From assembly GCF_014764505.1 (NCBI RefSeq), contig NZ_JACXWX010000011.1, forward strand, positions 90,591 through 154,590: a stretch of DNA of 64,000 bases, given 5' to 3'. The notes beneath the pieces are model-generated. The model saw nothing but the letters and a program-made list of their open reading frames with translations. It did no database searches and was not told the origin of the DNA. This DNA comes from Phormidium tenue FACHB-886. GTDB taxonomy: Bacteria; Cyanobacteriota; Cyanobacteriia; Elainellales; Elainellaceae. The translations under genes were made by a program, and so were the position numbers. Positions 1 through 8,915 of the stretch are shown here, piece by piece. Positions within the stretch are counted from its first letter, which is position 1. Each line of letters starts with the position of its first letter.

Positions 1-240
1 TTCTGGCGTGAGGCGACCCGTAGCTTTGTCTCGATCGCCCAGCCGCACGGTTGCTTTTTCCCGAGAGACGATCGCAAAAGAAGGAATGCTAGGTTCAATC
101 TTTACCACCGCCATATGAATCGAGTTGGTTCCGACATCAATAGCGGCAAGAATTCGGTCACGCTCTGAATCAAGCACAGCAGAATTGGGCAAGGCAGGAC
201 TGAGCAAGGACGGCTTGCTCTCATAAGCCAGGTTGATCAT
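1..240 (-). CDS. Ppx/GppA phosphatase, N-terminal part (cut by window edge)
   Basis: The first 80 residues of a protein reading leftwards out of the window. After a variable leader of about 32 residues comes AAIDVGTNSIHMAVVKIE, the phosphate-1 loop (DxGTNS) of the ASKHA-fold Ppx/GppA family. It is followed by a strand with LGDRDKATGRLTPE, a normal continuation of that domain. Family members hydrolyse inorganic polyphosphate or pppGpp in the cytoplasm; which activity applies cannot be told from this fragment. The start is the ATG at 238-240. The remainder of the gene lies beyond position 1, so length and downstream domains are unknown. Confidence 0.85.
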   Translation of the reverse strand, partial: MINLAYESKPSLLSPALPNSAVLDSERDRILAAIDVGTNSIHMAVVKIEPSIPSFAIVSREKATVRLGDRDKATGRLTPE

Positions 241-793
241 CCGAGTATCCGAATCATATACAGGTGTAAGTCACGACTATGCCGACTGATTAATTCACTC
301 AGCCACCTAGAGCTTCCTGACAGAAAAAGTTCTGAAGAAAGCTTTAAGCCTTGCATAAAATTCTACCGTGTTGCTTTACCCGCATAGCCGTACTTGGGTG
401 AAGATGAGCAGCAAAATTAGGCAAAAATCTCGCGAAGAATGGGCATGCGTTGACTAACCCGAAGCTAGAAGGCAAGTAGGGACAGTCCTAATGGCTACCG
501 CTCCCTCCCCGCCCAATTCACCAGCGGCTTAACAGACCACCAATTCAGCAACACATCTTCCGATGGATCAATGTATACCGAGGGACGATCTGCAGCGAAA
601 TCTGTCGTTTTTGGGACGGCAAGCGTTAGCGCCGGCAGCTACGTTTGCCCGATTTGTAGTTAATCGCTGCGCCCGCTGCGTTGATAAATCGAATTGCTAC
701 CTTGCCAACGGGCATGATTATCCTGCCAAGGATCATACTGAGGGTTGGGACGGAGGAAGGTGGTGCAGTGGCAGGAACCGCAGCGAATCTCGC
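241..793. other. Intergenic region without a supported gene
   Basis: 553 bases between the divergent Ppx/GppA start and the end of the small membrane-protein gene. One frame is open on the plus strand from 563 to 841, but its product is rich in Cys and Arg, has no hydrophobic core or motif, and overlaps the better-supported gene on the other strand. I therefore do not call it. The left part should contain the ppx promoter on the minus strand. I see no strong hairpin or tRNA. Confidence 0.5.
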
Positions 794-1045
794 CTATTGT
801 ACCTGTCGAGAGGCAAGCTTCTTGTTTATCCAGCTTGTTAGGCCGCTAAGAATTGCGCCCAACATCAGAATACCGATCGCTGGTGTAAACACAGGCTCCC
901 AAAGTTTGTACCAAAGATCTAACCCTAGAGGGATGTGAAATACGTGACCTAAAACAGCAATTGCTAGCCAAAAGAAGCTAAACAAAACCAAAAAGATATT
1001 TGCCATTAATGCAAGATTCAACCACTCTAAAAACTTCTCTTTCAT
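794..1045 (-). CDS. Small two-segment membrane protein, function unknown
   Basis: An 83-residue protein with two clear hydrophobic stretches. The first covers about residues 12-37 (LALMANIFLVLFSFFWLAIA onward) and the second about residues 52-70 (VFTPAIGILMLGAILSGL). It ends in a basic tail (NKKLASRQVQ). It begins with MKEKFLEWLN at an ATG, with a weak upstream AGG. No catalytic motif is visible. It stands alone, with intergenic DNA on both sides. The composition is that of a real membrane protein, and it probably belongs to a conserved cyanobacterial family, but I cannot name it. Confidence 0.6.
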   Translation of the reverse strand: MKEKFLEWLNLALMANIFLVLFSFFWLAIAVLGHVFHIPLGLDLWYKLWEPVFTPAIGILMLGAILSGLTSWINKKLASRQVQ

Positions 1046-1260
1046 AGCCTGTTTATGAATTAGGAGACGATAGCAAAAAACACATTAACCAATTTTTGAG
1101 CCTAAAGAGATTTTATCCTTTGGGGTTCAACTGTTCTAGCGTTCAATTGTTCTAGGAAATACTCTAGGCTAAAAATTCACAAAAAAGATGGCTGCGCCAT
1201 CAGTTGGAACAGCCACGGTAGAAACAGATATATTTAGGAAGCAACAGAGCTTTAGAACGA

Positions 1261-1449
1261 TCAAGATTCAACCAACTCCTCAACATCTTCCAAGTTGTCT
1301 GGGTCTACATAATGGCAAGTGGCATCATCAACACAGATTAGCGCCCACCCAGACTGATCCATGCCCATAAATTTGTAGGTTCCCTTCTCAATGAAGAAGC
1401 CTTTGTGATTACGAGTTTCTGGTTTGACATCCACACTGTTCTTATTCAT
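1261..1449 (-). CDS. Small acidic hypothetical protein
   Basis: A 62-residue protein starting MNKNSVDVKPET and ending DPDNLEDVEELVES. The ATG at 1447-1449 is preferred over an in-frame TTG at 1464, because a GGAG element lies just upstream of the ATG inside the would-be extension. The centre (KGTYKFMGMDQSGWALICVD) reads like a small beta-barrel or SH3-like fold, followed by a strongly acidic tail. No family is recognised. It lies alone between two intergenic stretches. The composition and the strong start context favour a real gene, but no partner is apparent. Confidence 0.5.
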   Translation of the reverse strand: MNKNSVDVKPETRNHKGFFIEKGTYKFMGMDQSGWALICVDDATCHYVDPDNLEDVEELVES

Positions 1450-1711
1450 AGACCCCAGCTCCAAAAGAATATAAAGAGTGACAAAAAAATTAGCTATCTG
1501 TTTAGCTAATGTTCGACTTAACTAAAGCTTATCACTTGCTTTCTGATTGCTTTATTAAAAATATTTGAGTAGGAGTTACAGTTGATACACATATAAAAGC
1601 GCTTGCTTTCTACAGCGAAAACAAGCGCAAAGCCCAATAGGGTAGTCTCTCAGCGAATTGTCGATAAGTTTATTTGTGTGAAGAAAGAAATCTAATTGTC
1701 GAGTTATGTAA

Positions 1712-2143
1712 TCACTCACTTTCAAAAAGCCAGTTTTTCACGCGTTCCAGGCTTTTCCAGTTTGGCTTACGGCTTAATCCTTCTTCAACATTCTGCTGCA
1801 CTTCCTCTCGCAGCTCTGGTGACACTAAGATGATTTGTCCGGCAAGCTCCACATGCTGCCGCACCCCCTTTTGGGCGGTCTCCAGCATGGCAACTGCCAA
1901 ATTCACCCGCGCCTGCGGGTCTTGCGGATTCAGCTTCACAGCTTTTTGAGCCGCTTTATATGCCTGTGAAGGTTTGTTGTCCAATAGATAGAGCCACGAT
2001 AAACAAGTCCAAGCCGCACTGCTTTTAGGAGCGCGATCGCACACCTCTTTAAACACGGACACTAGCTCCGCCGCTGGCTCTCCCGCTTTATATCGCTCGA
2101 TGCCTTCATCGAATAGGGTTTCAACTGAAACTGTCTCTGCCAT
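1712..2143 (-). CDS. TPR-repeat protein
   Basis: A 143-residue protein beginning MAETVSVETLFDEGIERY. The ATG at 2141-2143 is chosen over an upstream in-frame start at 2203, whose extra 20 residues look non-conserved. Residues of about 7-95 form tetratricopeptide-like helices: the block SSAAWTCLSWLYLLDNKPSQ, then AYKAAQKAVKLNPQDPQARV, has the TPR pattern of A8, Y11, A20 and P32-type residues. Such repeats mediate protein-protein contacts. The gene lies about 170 bases downstream of the A-type Fe-S carrier on the same strand, so the two may be co-transcribed, but no functional link is evident from the sequence. Confidence 0.75.
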   Translation of the reverse strand: MAETVSVETLFDEGIERYKAGEPAAELVSVFKEVCDRAPKSSAAWTCLSWLYLLDNKPSQAYKAAQKAVKLNPQDPQARVNLAVAMLETAQKGVRQHVELAGQIILVSPELREEVQQNVEEGLSRKPNWKSLERVKNWLFESE

Positions 2144-2310
2144 AGTGAATTGAACGGTAGCAACTGAAATGTTGACATTGCACGACCCCTCAGCATAGAG
2201 CAAATTTGCACCTGAGGGAAAAGTTTTGAGGGCTAAGCTCTGGACATGCCTAGAACTCAGCCCTCAAAAATAAATCATGCCTTTGATCTGAAGCTCTATA
2301 TCTAAAGTCC

Positions 2311-2676
2311 TTAAGAGAAGGACTTACCACAACCGCAGGTTTGCGAGGCGTTCGGATTTGTAAACTGAAAGCCGCCGCCGATCAAAGCATCGCTGTAGTC
2401 CAGCATTAACCCATAGAGATACAGCATGCTCTTCGGATCGCATACGACCTTAAAGCCCTCGTAATCATAAACTTCGTCGTTCTCCCGCACGTTGTTGGGA
2501 TCTTCAAAATCCATCATGTAAGACATGCCAGAGCAACCGCCCTGCCGAACACCCACCCGCAGACAAAGATCTTTGCCCTGCTTGTCGCGCAGCGCCATCA
2601 CATGACGGAGGGCTGCATCGCTCATCATGATGCCCCGTTGCGGCTGAGTCGCTTGTGCTTGAGTGGTTTGCGTCAT
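2311..2676 (-). CDS. sufA: A-type iron-sulfur cluster carrier (SufA/IscA/HesB family)
   Basis: A 121-residue protein of normal family length after a Gln/Thr-rich leader. It carries the three conserved cysteines of A-type carriers: one in [11 protein letters not shown] and the C-terminal pair in [10 protein letters not shown]. The fold signature [15 protein letters not shown] and the stretch [20 protein letters not shown] fit the family. Such proteins bind and pass on Fe-S clusters or iron to apo-proteins in the cytoplasm, which matters here because photosystem I, ferredoxin and ferredoxin-thioredoxin reductase need clusters. The choice between SufA and IscA is a guess from the CGCGKSF ending. 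The gene is divergent from the conserved protein starting at 2976. Confidence 0.88.
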   Translation of the reverse strand: MTQTTQAQATQPQRGIMMSDAALRHVMALRDKQGKDLCLRVGVRQGGCSGMSYMMDFEDPNNVRENDEVYDYEGFKVVCDPKSMLYLYGLMLDYSDALIGGGFQFTNPNASQTCGCGKSFS

Positions 2677-2975
2677 CGTCCCGGAAACTCCTGATATTGA
2701 ACTGATTTAAAGAGATTTGAGAGAACTATGAGCAGTGCATCCCTCATAGCTCCTGCAAACATGCTCCTGCAAAAGTACCCGATCAGCAGCTTGCCCAAAC
2801 GCTAGCTTAAATTGCGCTCTGCAAATCGCTGACATCTACCTCGATGGTAACGGATTCCTGCGGGTTTTATCCCCAAGCTCCCCGGATTGGATTAGCATCA
2901 AAAGAATCATGCCCCTCCTGATATGTTCGCGCTGATCAGGACTGTCCACTTTAGACCTCCTTTCAGTTTTGTTCT

Positions 2976-4631
2976 ATGAACGCTCTCAGCAGCACTACCC
3001 GCCGTCGGCTCCAGAAGTTGCGTCAAGTCCCTAGCGTTTGGGAGGGCGATCGCCGCACGCTTTCTCCCGGCATGGCTGCCAATATCGAGGCGAGCCGCAA
3101 TCAGGGAGAATGCATCATCTGGATGGATGGCACAGAAGGGTTTGTGCGGGCTATGGACATGGTTCCCTCTGATGCAGGGCATGAGGCAATCGTGCGGACA
3201 CTTCTTCAGGCAATGGAATATCCCCATGCCTCTGCTCCACCTGCCCGTCCTCAAAAGATTGTGGTGTGCGATCGAGAGCTCCAATTTTATCTGCGCGGTG
3301 TTTTGCAAGATCTCGACATTGTGGTGGACTATGCTGCCGATCTGCCGCTGATCGAAGAATTCTTTGAAGGCTTACAGGGGATGGTGCAAGCCCGTCCGCC
3401 AGAGCTACCACAATCCTATGTTCAACCGATGATTGAGGTGACGCGCAGCCTATGGAACGACGCACCCTGGGAAGTGCTGGACGAAGAGAAGATTATTTCC
3501 GTTGAGCTGAATTACGGCGATGTAGGCACTCTGTATGTCTCTATTTTGGGGATGCTGGGGATGGAGTATGGGATGCTGATGTATCGATCGCTAGACTCCC
3601 TCAAAAAGTTCCGGCAGCAGGTCTTAGACAGCGGGGATTCACCAGAAACCCTAGAGACAGCCTTTCTAGAACAAGACTGTTTATTTGTCACTTTTGACCA
3701 AAGCCAAGACGAGGAAGACGAAGAACTAGACGATCTAGAAGACGACATTCCGGAATTTGCTGCCTTTCAAGCTGCAACCGGAGTCCGCCCTTCGTTTGGC
3801 AACCTCCATCCGTTGGAGGGAATGCGCCCCATGCTCTATGACGAAGAAGCCTGTGTAGTGCTGGTTGCATTGGAGGCGCTGCACCGCTTTTTCCGCCAGC
3901 ATCTCGCTCGTTTAGGAACAGATAGTTTCCCTGCCATCACGAGCCGCTACCGCATTCCTGACCCGAAAGAAACCAGCCAGAAAGTTTCAGTCAAGGTGGC
4001 AACGCTGCCTGCTGTAGCAGATGAGCTATACGAAATGTCGGTCGGCTCTAGCCTAGACGACGATTTGGAGGAGATGCTGGTCAAGCCTCCTGTGCTGCAC
4101 AACGATCTCGTTCCAGAAGATTCTTTTTATAGCCTTGGGGTCCTCTCCTGGGATATTTTGGATATCCTCCGCCTCAGCGTCAAAGTTCACCAAGACATCG
4201 AAGTTGACTACACCAAAGGGGGCGACGGCTTTCCGGTGATCTTGATCCAGACCTCCCGCCCTAAAGCCACATCAATGATCGACCAGATCCAATCCGCCGG
4301 AGGGCTAAAGGCGATCTGCTTCAATCCGGGTGAAGACCCGTTTTCAGAGGAGCGCTACGATCTTGGCATTTTGCAGACCCAGAACGGCGATCTGCACCTG
4401 TTTGGTGAGTTCATTGAAAATGACCCGGTTCACATTCAAGCCCGCAAAAAGTGGGATCAGCGCTGCAAAAAAACCAAAGGCTATTGCGGTTTAGTGATCG
4501 CTAAAGGGCTAAGAGGTGCCTCTAGAGGCAATCCTGATTTAGGCGATATGATGGCGCTGTTTGAGACGCAAGCGATCACTGCCAAAGAGCTAGGCTTAGG
4601 CTCCTTACAGCTAATGCCATATTTTGAATGA
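2976..4631 (+). CDS. Conserved cyanobacterial protein, function unknown (possibly DUF6930)
   Basis: A 551-residue soluble protein with no signal peptide or membrane segment. It starts MNALSSTTRRRLQKLRQVPS. Visible blocks are an N-terminal part with VWEGDRR and CIIWMDGTEGFVRAMD, then PQKIVVCDRELQFYLRGVLQ. A very acidic linker follows at about residues 245-262 (DQSQDEEDEELDDLEDD), then a C-terminal half with NLHPLEGMRPMLYDEEAC and EVDYTKGGDGFPVILIQTS. I know the family as widespread in cyanobacteria and believe it is catalogued as DUF6930, but this is memory, not a search. It is divergent from the Fe-S carrier and about 150 bases upstream of psaD on the same strand. Confidence 0.8.
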   Translation: MNALSSTTRRRLQKLRQVPSVWEGDRRTLSPGMAANIEASRNQGECIIWMDGTEGFVRAMDMVPSDAGHEAIVRTLLQAMEYPHASAPPARPQKIVVCDRELQFYLRGVLQDLDIVVDYAADLPLIEEFFEGLQGMVQARPPELPQSYVQPMIEVTRSLWNDAPWEVLDEEKIISVELNYGDVGTLYVSILGMLGMEYGMLMYRSLDSLKKFRQQVLDSGDSPETLETAFLEQDCLFVTFDQSQDEEDEELDDLEDDIPEFAAFQAATGVRPSFGNLHPLEGMRPMLYDEEACVVLVALEALHRFFRQHLARLGTDSFPAITSRYRIPDPKETSQKVSVKVATLPAVADELYEMSVGSSLDDDLEEMLVKPPVLHNDLVPEDSFYSLGVLSWDILDILRLSVKVHQDIEVDYTKGGDGFPVILIQTSRPKATSMIDQIQSAGGLKAICFNPGEDPFSEERYDLGILQTQNGDLHLFGEFIENDPVHIQARKKWDQRCKKTKGYCGLVIAKGLRGASRGNPDLGDMMALFETQAITAKELGLGSLQLMPYFE

Positions 4632-4700
4632 GTAATAGGGGTGAACTCGTCCAAGCCTTTTCGCTGGCTGAGCAATGCTAACTGAGCCATACAAAGTTCT

Positions 4701-4718
4701 GTTACAGTTCCTCACAAA
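4701..4718 (+). promoter_or_regulatory. Candidate HLR1 (RpaB-binding) element upstream of psaD
   Basis: GTTACAGTTCCTCACAAA lies 61-78 bases before the psaD start. It matches the layout of the HLR1 direct repeat, two (G/T)TTACA(T/A)(T/A) half-sites separated by two bases. The first half is exact over GTTACA and the second is degenerate (CTCACAAA). RpaB is known to control photosystem I genes through HLR1 elements placed just upstream of the promoter. A TATAGGAT-like -10 element sits near 4743-4750. The match is imperfect and could be chance. Confidence 0.35.
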
Positions 4719-4778
4719 CTCGCAATTGCGTCCAGGCTAAATGATAGGATTCCTGGAAAATGTTCAGAGAATATATTC

Positions 4779-5222
4779 ATGGCAGAAACTCTTACTGGAC
4801 AAACTCCTCTATTCGGCGGTAGCACTGGCGGGCTGCTTAGCAAAGCCGAGGAAGAAGAAAAATACGCTATCACTTGGACTAGCCCCAAGGAGCAGGTCTT
4901 TGAAATGCCGACAGGCGGAGCTGCTACCATGCGGCAGGGTGAAAACCTGCTGTATTTGGCTCGCAAAGAGCAGTGCATATCGCTAGGCACTCAGTTTCGC
5001 GGTCGCTTCAAACCCAGAATTGAAGATTACAAGATCTACCGGATTTATCCCAACGGTGAGATCCAGTATCTTCATCCTGCAGATGGCGTGTTCCCTGAAA
5101 AGGTCAACCAAGGACGCCAGAAAGTGAATGCGATCGGTCGCAACATCGGCAGCAATCCCGACCCAGCGACGCTTAAATTCACGGGCAAGACACCTTACGG
5201 TGGCGATCCCGAGCAATCCTAG
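4779..5222 (+). CDS. psaD: Photosystem I subunit II (PsaD)
   Basis: A 147-residue protein of typical PsaD length. PsaD sits on the stromal (cytoplasmic) face of photosystem I and helps dock ferredoxin and hold PsaC. Diagnostic stretches are [20 protein letters not shown] near the N terminus, [30 protein letters not shown], then [20 protein letters not shown] and FPEKVNQGR in the basic C-terminal half. The gene is monocistronic in appearance: it is preceded by a possible HLR1 element and followed within 45 bases by a strong terminator. There is nothing unusual in the sequence. Confidence 0.98.
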   Translation: MAETLTGQTPLFGGSTGGLLSKAEEEEKYAITWTSPKEQVFEMPTGGAATMRQGENLLYLARKEQCISLGTQFRGRFKPRIEDYKIYRIYPNGEIQYLHPADGVFPEKVNQGRQKVNAIGRNIGSNPDPATLKFTGKTPYGGDPEQS

Positions 5223-5263
5223 TGAGTTCTTGATTCTGTTTTAAGTTTTATATGCGGTTTGTA

Positions 5264-5292
5264 GGGGCAGCACAGTGCTGCCCCTTTTTTTT
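5264..5292 (+). terminator. Rho-independent terminator of psaD
   Basis: GGGGCAGC-acagt-GCTGCCCC, an 8-bp perfect GC-rich stem with a 5-nt loop, is followed by eight T residues. It lies 42 bases after the psaD stop codon on the plus strand. Confidence 0.92.
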
Positions 5293-5339
5293 ACCGTCAG
5301 GTCAAGGCTATATGAACTTATACAAGCCTCTGCGAGCTA

Positions 5340-5374
5340 GCAAAAAGCGCCAGGACTAAGCCCAGCGCTTTTGC
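5340..5374 (-). terminator. Probable terminator of psbM
   Basis: Read on the minus strand, GCAAAAGCGC and GCGCTTTTTGC flank a 14-nt loop about 30 bases past the psbM stop. The T-rich right arm doubles as the U tract. The stem has one length mismatch in the A/T run. Confidence 0.65.
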
Positions 5375-5402
5375 AATCGATATCGACAAATTAATGCCGC
5401 TG

Positions 5403-5516
5403 CTATGAGTTCTCTCCTCCACGGCTGACAGTCTGGATATACAAAATCACCAGAAATAAAGAAGGAACCAGGACAAAGAGAATAGTTGCAACAAACCCCA
5501 GATCATTAACTTGCAT
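5403..5516 (-). CDS. psbM: Photosystem II protein M (PsbM)
   Basis: A 37-residue protein that starts [20 protein letters not shown], continues into [13 protein letters not shown], and ends GGENS. This is the single-helix PsbM pattern: a short MxVN leader, one membrane span with LVP in the middle and a TVS motif at the cytoplasmic end. PsbM lies at the photosystem II dimer interface in the thylakoid membrane. The ATG is at 5514-5516 and the stop at 5403-5405. The gene lies between psaD (convergent) and the ferredoxin gene, with a terminator-like hairpin downstream. It is a few residues longer at the C terminus than the shortest PsbM proteins. Confidence 0.95.
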   Translation of the reverse strand: MQVNDLGFVATILFVLVPSLFLVILYIQTVSRGGENS

Positions 5517-5634
5517 TAGACCCAGCCTCGTATAATTTCAGCTTCAGCAAAACAAACTATAGGATTAGGATACAACGCCATCTGACTAAAACGAGTGAGC
5601 AAGCTTACTCACCCATCCAAAACAAGCAGGCTGG

Positions 5635-6084
5635 CTAAGCTTTCTTACTGGGCTTGGTAACCACGCTGACTGGGCCATGCACCAGCGCTTGGCAGGCAAG
5701 GCGGCAGTTTGCCGATCGCTTGCGAAGCTTGCGATCTTCCACTTCCGTTCGAGGCGATAGGTTTTCCATGCCTTCTGTAATTTCCACAATGCAAGTGCCA
5801 CACTGCCCATAACCACCGCAGTTCATCATCTTGCCTGAAAAGGTATAGAGGTCGATCTGGTTTTCCAGCGCCTTGAATCGGAGATTAGCTCCGTCCATGG
5901 CAAACACCTCTTTGTCTTCTTTAACAAACTTAATATTAGGCATCAGCTTCGATTTGGCAGCCGCGATCGGCTCGGTGTTTGGCACAGAATCTGGTGTTAC
6001 GGCTGGTTCAGCAGCGAGTTCGGTTTCTTGCCCAATCAGTTGATTGAGGTTTTGGTGGAGTTCATCTTTTGCGCCTGTTTGCAT
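5635..6084 (-). CDS. [2Fe-2S] ferredoxin-like protein
   Basis: A 149-residue protein with a C-terminal plant/adrenodoxin-type ferredoxin domain of about 100 residues. The cluster ligands are the cysteines in [11 protein letters not shown] (Cx5Cx2C) and one more in the [16 protein letters not shown] segment. The first 47 residues are Ala, Glu and Pro rich and probably disordered. An internal ATG at 5943 ([14 protein letters not shown]) would give just the domain, so the start is uncertain. Such ferredoxins carry single electrons, but the partner is unknown. The gene is divergent from psbB across a 342-base region. I recall this ferredoxin/psbB neighbourhood from other cyanobacteria. Confidence 0.9.
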   Translation of the reverse strand: MQTGAKDELHQNLNQLIGQETELAAEPAVTPDSVPNTEPIAAAKSKLMPNIKFVKEDKEVFAMDGANLRFKALENQIDLYTFSGKMMNCGGYGQCGTCIVEITEGMENLSPRTEVEDRKLRKRSANCRLACQALVHGPVSVVTKPSKKA

Positions 6085-6426
6085 AGTGCTTGCAATCGCC
6101 TCTCACACTAGTTACACTTCTTTATACACTTTCATTTTTACAAGCTTATTGTCAAACTATGCAAGAGTCGGTTTTCCACTTTTCTTAAGGATGACCGATT
6201 TTTTGGCAATTGGGCGACGGCAAGCAATCAATTTGGGGCAGTGTTTTAACGGCGGGTCATTTTTTGCGGCAGGAGCTTCATCCTCTCTTCAAAGCGTGAA
6301 CCATTAGCGCTAGGCACTCCCTCACCTGCAAATTCGATGTCACTGAATCTGGTAGGCTAACCAGTATCAGATACCTTTAATAGGCTGAAACAAGCGTTGA
6401 AACTAGATATAGGAGGAGCGTAGTCG
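6085..6426 (+). promoter_or_regulatory. Divergent promoter region of the ferredoxin gene and psbB
   Basis: 342 bases without a gene lie between the two start codons. The psbB end has a very good ribosome-binding site, AGGAGGAG at 6411-6418, eight bases before the ATG. The leftmost hundred bases are AT-rich and should hold the ferredoxin promoter on the minus strand. I could not identify a specific regulator site with confidence. Confidence 0.55.
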
Positions 6427-7959
6427 ATGGGACTACCCTGGTATCGCGTACACACAGTCGTCCTTAACGACCCCGGGCGATTGATTTCTGTACATTTGAT
6501 GCACACTGCCTTAGTGGCAGGCTGGGCTGGCTCAATGGCACTCTACGAGCTGGCTATTTTTGATCCCGGCGATCCGGTATTAAACCCGATGTGGCGGCAG
6601 GGCATGTTTGTGCTGCCCTTCATGACTCGTCTCGGTGTTACTGGCTCTTGGAGCGGCTGGAGTATTACAGGTGAAACGGGTGTTGATCCTGGTTTCTGGT
6701 CATTTGAAGGCGTTGCGGCAGCACACATCGTTCTGTCGGGTCTGCTGTTCTTGGCTGCCTGTTGGCACTGGGTTTATTGGGACTTAGAGCTGTTCAGAGA
6801 TCCTCGCACAGGCGAGCCTGCACTGGACTTGCCTAAGATGTTCGGTATCCATTTGTTTCTATCTGGTCTACTTTGCTTTAGCTTTGGCGCATTCCACCTG
6901 ACGGGTGTATTTGGCCCCGGCATGTGGGTTTCTGATCCATATGCTTTAACGGGTCACGTGCAGCCTGTTGCCCCGGCGTGGGGTCCAGAAGGGTTCGATC
7001 CCTTCAATCCAGGCGGTATTGTGGCTCACCATATTGCAGCGGGTGTGGTTGGCATCATCGCAGGCTTATTCCACCTAACGGTGCGCCCGCCAGAGCGCCT
7101 CTATCGCGCTCTGCGGATGGGTAATATTGAAACCGTACTTTCCAGCAGTATTGCAGCAGTGTTCTTTGCGGCATTTGTGGTTGCAGGAACGATGTGGTAC
7201 GGCAACGCTGCTACTCCGGTTGAGCTGTTTGGACCAACCCGCTACCAGTGGGACAGCGGCTACTATAAGCAAGAGATGGATCGCCGTGTTCAAGCTAGCT
7301 TGGCAAGTGGCGCAACTCCATCAGAGGCTTGGTCTGCTATTCCTGAGAAGCTAGCGTTCTACGACTACATTGGCAACAACCCTGCCAAAGGTGGTCTGTT
7401 CCGCACCGGTCCCATGGTCAATGGCGATGGTATTGCCGAAGGCTGGGATGGTCATGCCGTGTTCAAGGATGCTGAAGGACGCGAACTTACCGTGCGCCGG
7501 ATGCCCAACTTCTTTGAAACCTTCCCGGTTGTGTTAACAGATGCGGATGGCATTATCCGCGCTGACATCCCGTTCCGGCGGGCAGAGTCGAAGTACAGCT
7601 TTGAGCAAGCTGGCGTTACGGTCAGCTTCTATGGTGGCAACCTGGATGGGCAGACCTTTGATGATGCAGCTGTAGTGAAGCGCTATGCCCGTAAGGCTCA
7701 ACTCGGTGAAGCCTTCGAGTTTGACACAGAAACGTTGAACTCGGATGGGGTGTTCCGCACAAGTCCACGTGGCTGGTTCACCTTTGGTCACGCTTGTTTC
7801 GCGCTACTGTTCTTCTTCGGTCACATCTGGCATGGTTCTCGGACACTGTTCCGTGATGTCTTTGCTGGAATTGACCCCGATCTATCGGAAGAGCAAGTGG
7901 AATGGGGCTTCTTCCAGAAGCTGGGTGACAAAACCACCCGTCGGAAGCAGCAAGTCTAA
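6427..7959 (+). CDS. psbB: Photosystem II CP47 chlorophyll-binding protein (PsbB)
   Basis: A 510-residue protein of the normal CP47 length. It starts [19 protein letters not shown] and has six hydrophobic helices, with His residues positioned for chlorophyll ligation (for example [40 protein letters not shown] and [13 protein letters not shown]). The large lumenal loop between helices 5 and 6 occupies roughly residues 260-450 ([18 protein letters not shown] onward), and the end is typical ([14 protein letters not shown]). CP47 is a core antenna of photosystem II. It heads the psbB-psbT-nrdR-rpsA order that I know from many cyanobacteria. A strong Shine-Dalgarno sequence supports the start. 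Confidence 0.99.
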   Translation: MGLPWYRVHTVVLNDPGRLISVHLMHTALVAGWAGSMALYELAIFDPGDPVLNPMWRQGMFVLPFMTRLGVTGSWSGWSITGETGVDPGFWSFEGVAAAHIVLSGLLFLAACWHWVYWDLELFRDPRTGEPALDLPKMFGIHLFLSGLLCFSFGAFHLTGVFGPGMWVSDPYALTGHVQPVAPAWGPEGFDPFNPGGIVAHHIAAGVVGIIAGLFHLTVRPPERLYRALRMGNIETVLSSSIAAVFFAAFVVAGTMWYGNAATPVELFGPTRYQWDSGYYKQEMDRRVQASLASGATPSEAWSAIPEKLAFYDYIGNNPAKGGLFRTGPMVNGDGIAEGWDGHAVFKDAEGRELTVRRMPNFFETFPVVLTDADGIIRADIPFRRAESKYSFEQAGVTVSFYGGNLDGQTFDDAAVVKRYARKAQLGEAFEFDTETLNSDGVFRTSPRGWFTFGHACFALLFFFGHIWHGSRTLFRDVFAGIDPDLSEEQVEWGFFQKLGDKTTRRKQQV

Positions 7960-7966
7960 GCTTGTG

Positions 7967-7994
7967 GGGCTGGAATGTTTTCCCATTCCAGCCC
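7967..7994 (+). terminator. Hairpin between psbB and psbT
   Basis: GGGCTGGAATG and CATTCCAGCCC form a perfect 11-bp stem around a 6-nt loop, starting 7 bases after the psbB stop. The following sequence (TTTCGAGCTTTT) is only partly T-rich. It may therefore terminate some transcripts or protect the 3' end of psbB mRNA rather than stop transcription fully before psbT. Confidence 0.65.
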
Positions 7995-8065
7995 TTTCGA
8001 GCTTTTCCATTTTGCTAATTTGCATGGAATACTATAAGTAGCTCATTCTCTGAGGATCTCCAATC

Positions 8066-8164
8066 ATGGAAAGCGTTGCATATATTTTGGTTTTGGCTCT
8101 GGGAATTGCTGTGCTGTTCTTTGCGATCGCCTTCCGCGAACCGCCTCGTATCAGCAAAGACTAA
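8066..8164 (+). CDS. psbT: Photosystem II protein T (PsbT)
   Basis: A 32-residue protein that starts MESVAYILVLALGIAVLFFA and continues to IAFREPPRISKD. This is the standard single-helix PsbT with the FREPPR(I/V) tail. PsbT sits at the photosystem II dimer interface, near D1. The start is the ATG at 8066, with GAGG about ten bases upstream. The gene follows psbB by 106 bases, including the hairpin at 7967-7994, and is probably expressed at least in part from the psbB promoter. Confidence 0.97.
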   Translation: MESVAYILVLALGIAVLFFAIAFREPPRISKD

Positions 8165-8378
8165 ATTCTCCTCTTCGTAATTTAATATTTTACGCACAAG
8201 CCTGAGTCAGCCACAGTGAGCGTTTGGAGAGTTCCAAATGGTTCATTTGTTCGGTATGCTCAGGTTTTTGCTTATGTATCTGCAAGAGGCAATTGCAGTA
8301 TGATGGCAGGTGAGGGGTTGCAATTGCGGTAAACGCAGCATTGTCTTGAGCCTGTCTAGTTGCGGGGAAGGGGGGTTT

Positions 8379-8915
8379 ATGCGCTGTCCAGTTTGTCAGT
8401 GCCCAGATAACCGGGTATTGGAATCGCGTTCTGCAGAATCGGGGCATAGCGTCCGACGACGTAGAGAGTGTTTGCAGTGCAATCACCGCTTCACCACCTA
8501 CGAACGCATTGAATTTGTGCCAATCGTAGTAATCAAGCAAAGTGGCGATCGAGAATCATTCGATCGCTCTAAAGTGCTGCGCGGTATTGTTCGTGCCTGT
8601 GAGAAAACAGGCATTTCGACCGTCAAGCTTGAGAACATTGTGGAGGAAATCGAGACGGAGCTGCAGCAGCGAGCCGTCCGAGAAGTTCACAGCAGTGAGA
8701 TTGGTGAGCTGGTTTTGAAGCATCTCCGTAGCCTCAATGAGGTTGCCTACATTCGCTTTGCCTCAGTCCACAAGCAGTTTCGTGGGATTCGAGATTTTGT
8801 TGAAACACTGGACCATTTGAAAGAAACTGCCGATCAGATAGACAAGCCAGGAGAGGAACCCATAGGCGAAGCGGAGATCGAACGCGATCGAGTAGGGGCT
8901 TCTCCTTCTCGGTAA
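8379..8915 (+). CDS. nrdR: Transcriptional repressor NrdR
   Basis: A 178-residue protein. The N terminus is the zinc ribbon [20 protein letters not shown], with cysteines at positions 3, 6, 31 and 34 (the second pair in [13 protein letters not shown]). An ATP-cone follows ([20 protein letters not shown], and [20 protein letters not shown] near the end). NrdR represses ribonucleotide reductase genes when dATP or ATP is bound. The ATG at 8379 is preferred to the earlier in-frame start at 8310, because the zinc ribbon of the family begins at this methionine. The C-terminal tail (about 25 residues, Glu-rich) is longer than usual. It lies between psbT and rpsA. Confidence 0.95.
   Translation: MRCPVCQCPDNRVLESRSAESGHSVRRRRECLQCNHRFTTYERIEFVPIVVIKQSGDRESFDRSKVLRGIVRACEKTGISTVKLENIVEEIETELQQRAVREVHSSEIGELVLKHLRSLNEVAYIRFASVHKQFRGIRDFVETLDHLKETADQIDKPGEEPIGEAEIERDRVGASPSR

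Noticed and set aside
680..790. Minus-strand 36-codon frame starting MILGRIIMPVGKVAIR
   Set aside because: It looks protein-like for a short stretch, but lacks a ribosome site and is too short to judge.
563..841. 92-codon plus-strand frame, rich in Cys and Arg
   Set aside because: No motif, no ribosome site, and it overlaps a better small membrane-protein gene on the other strand.
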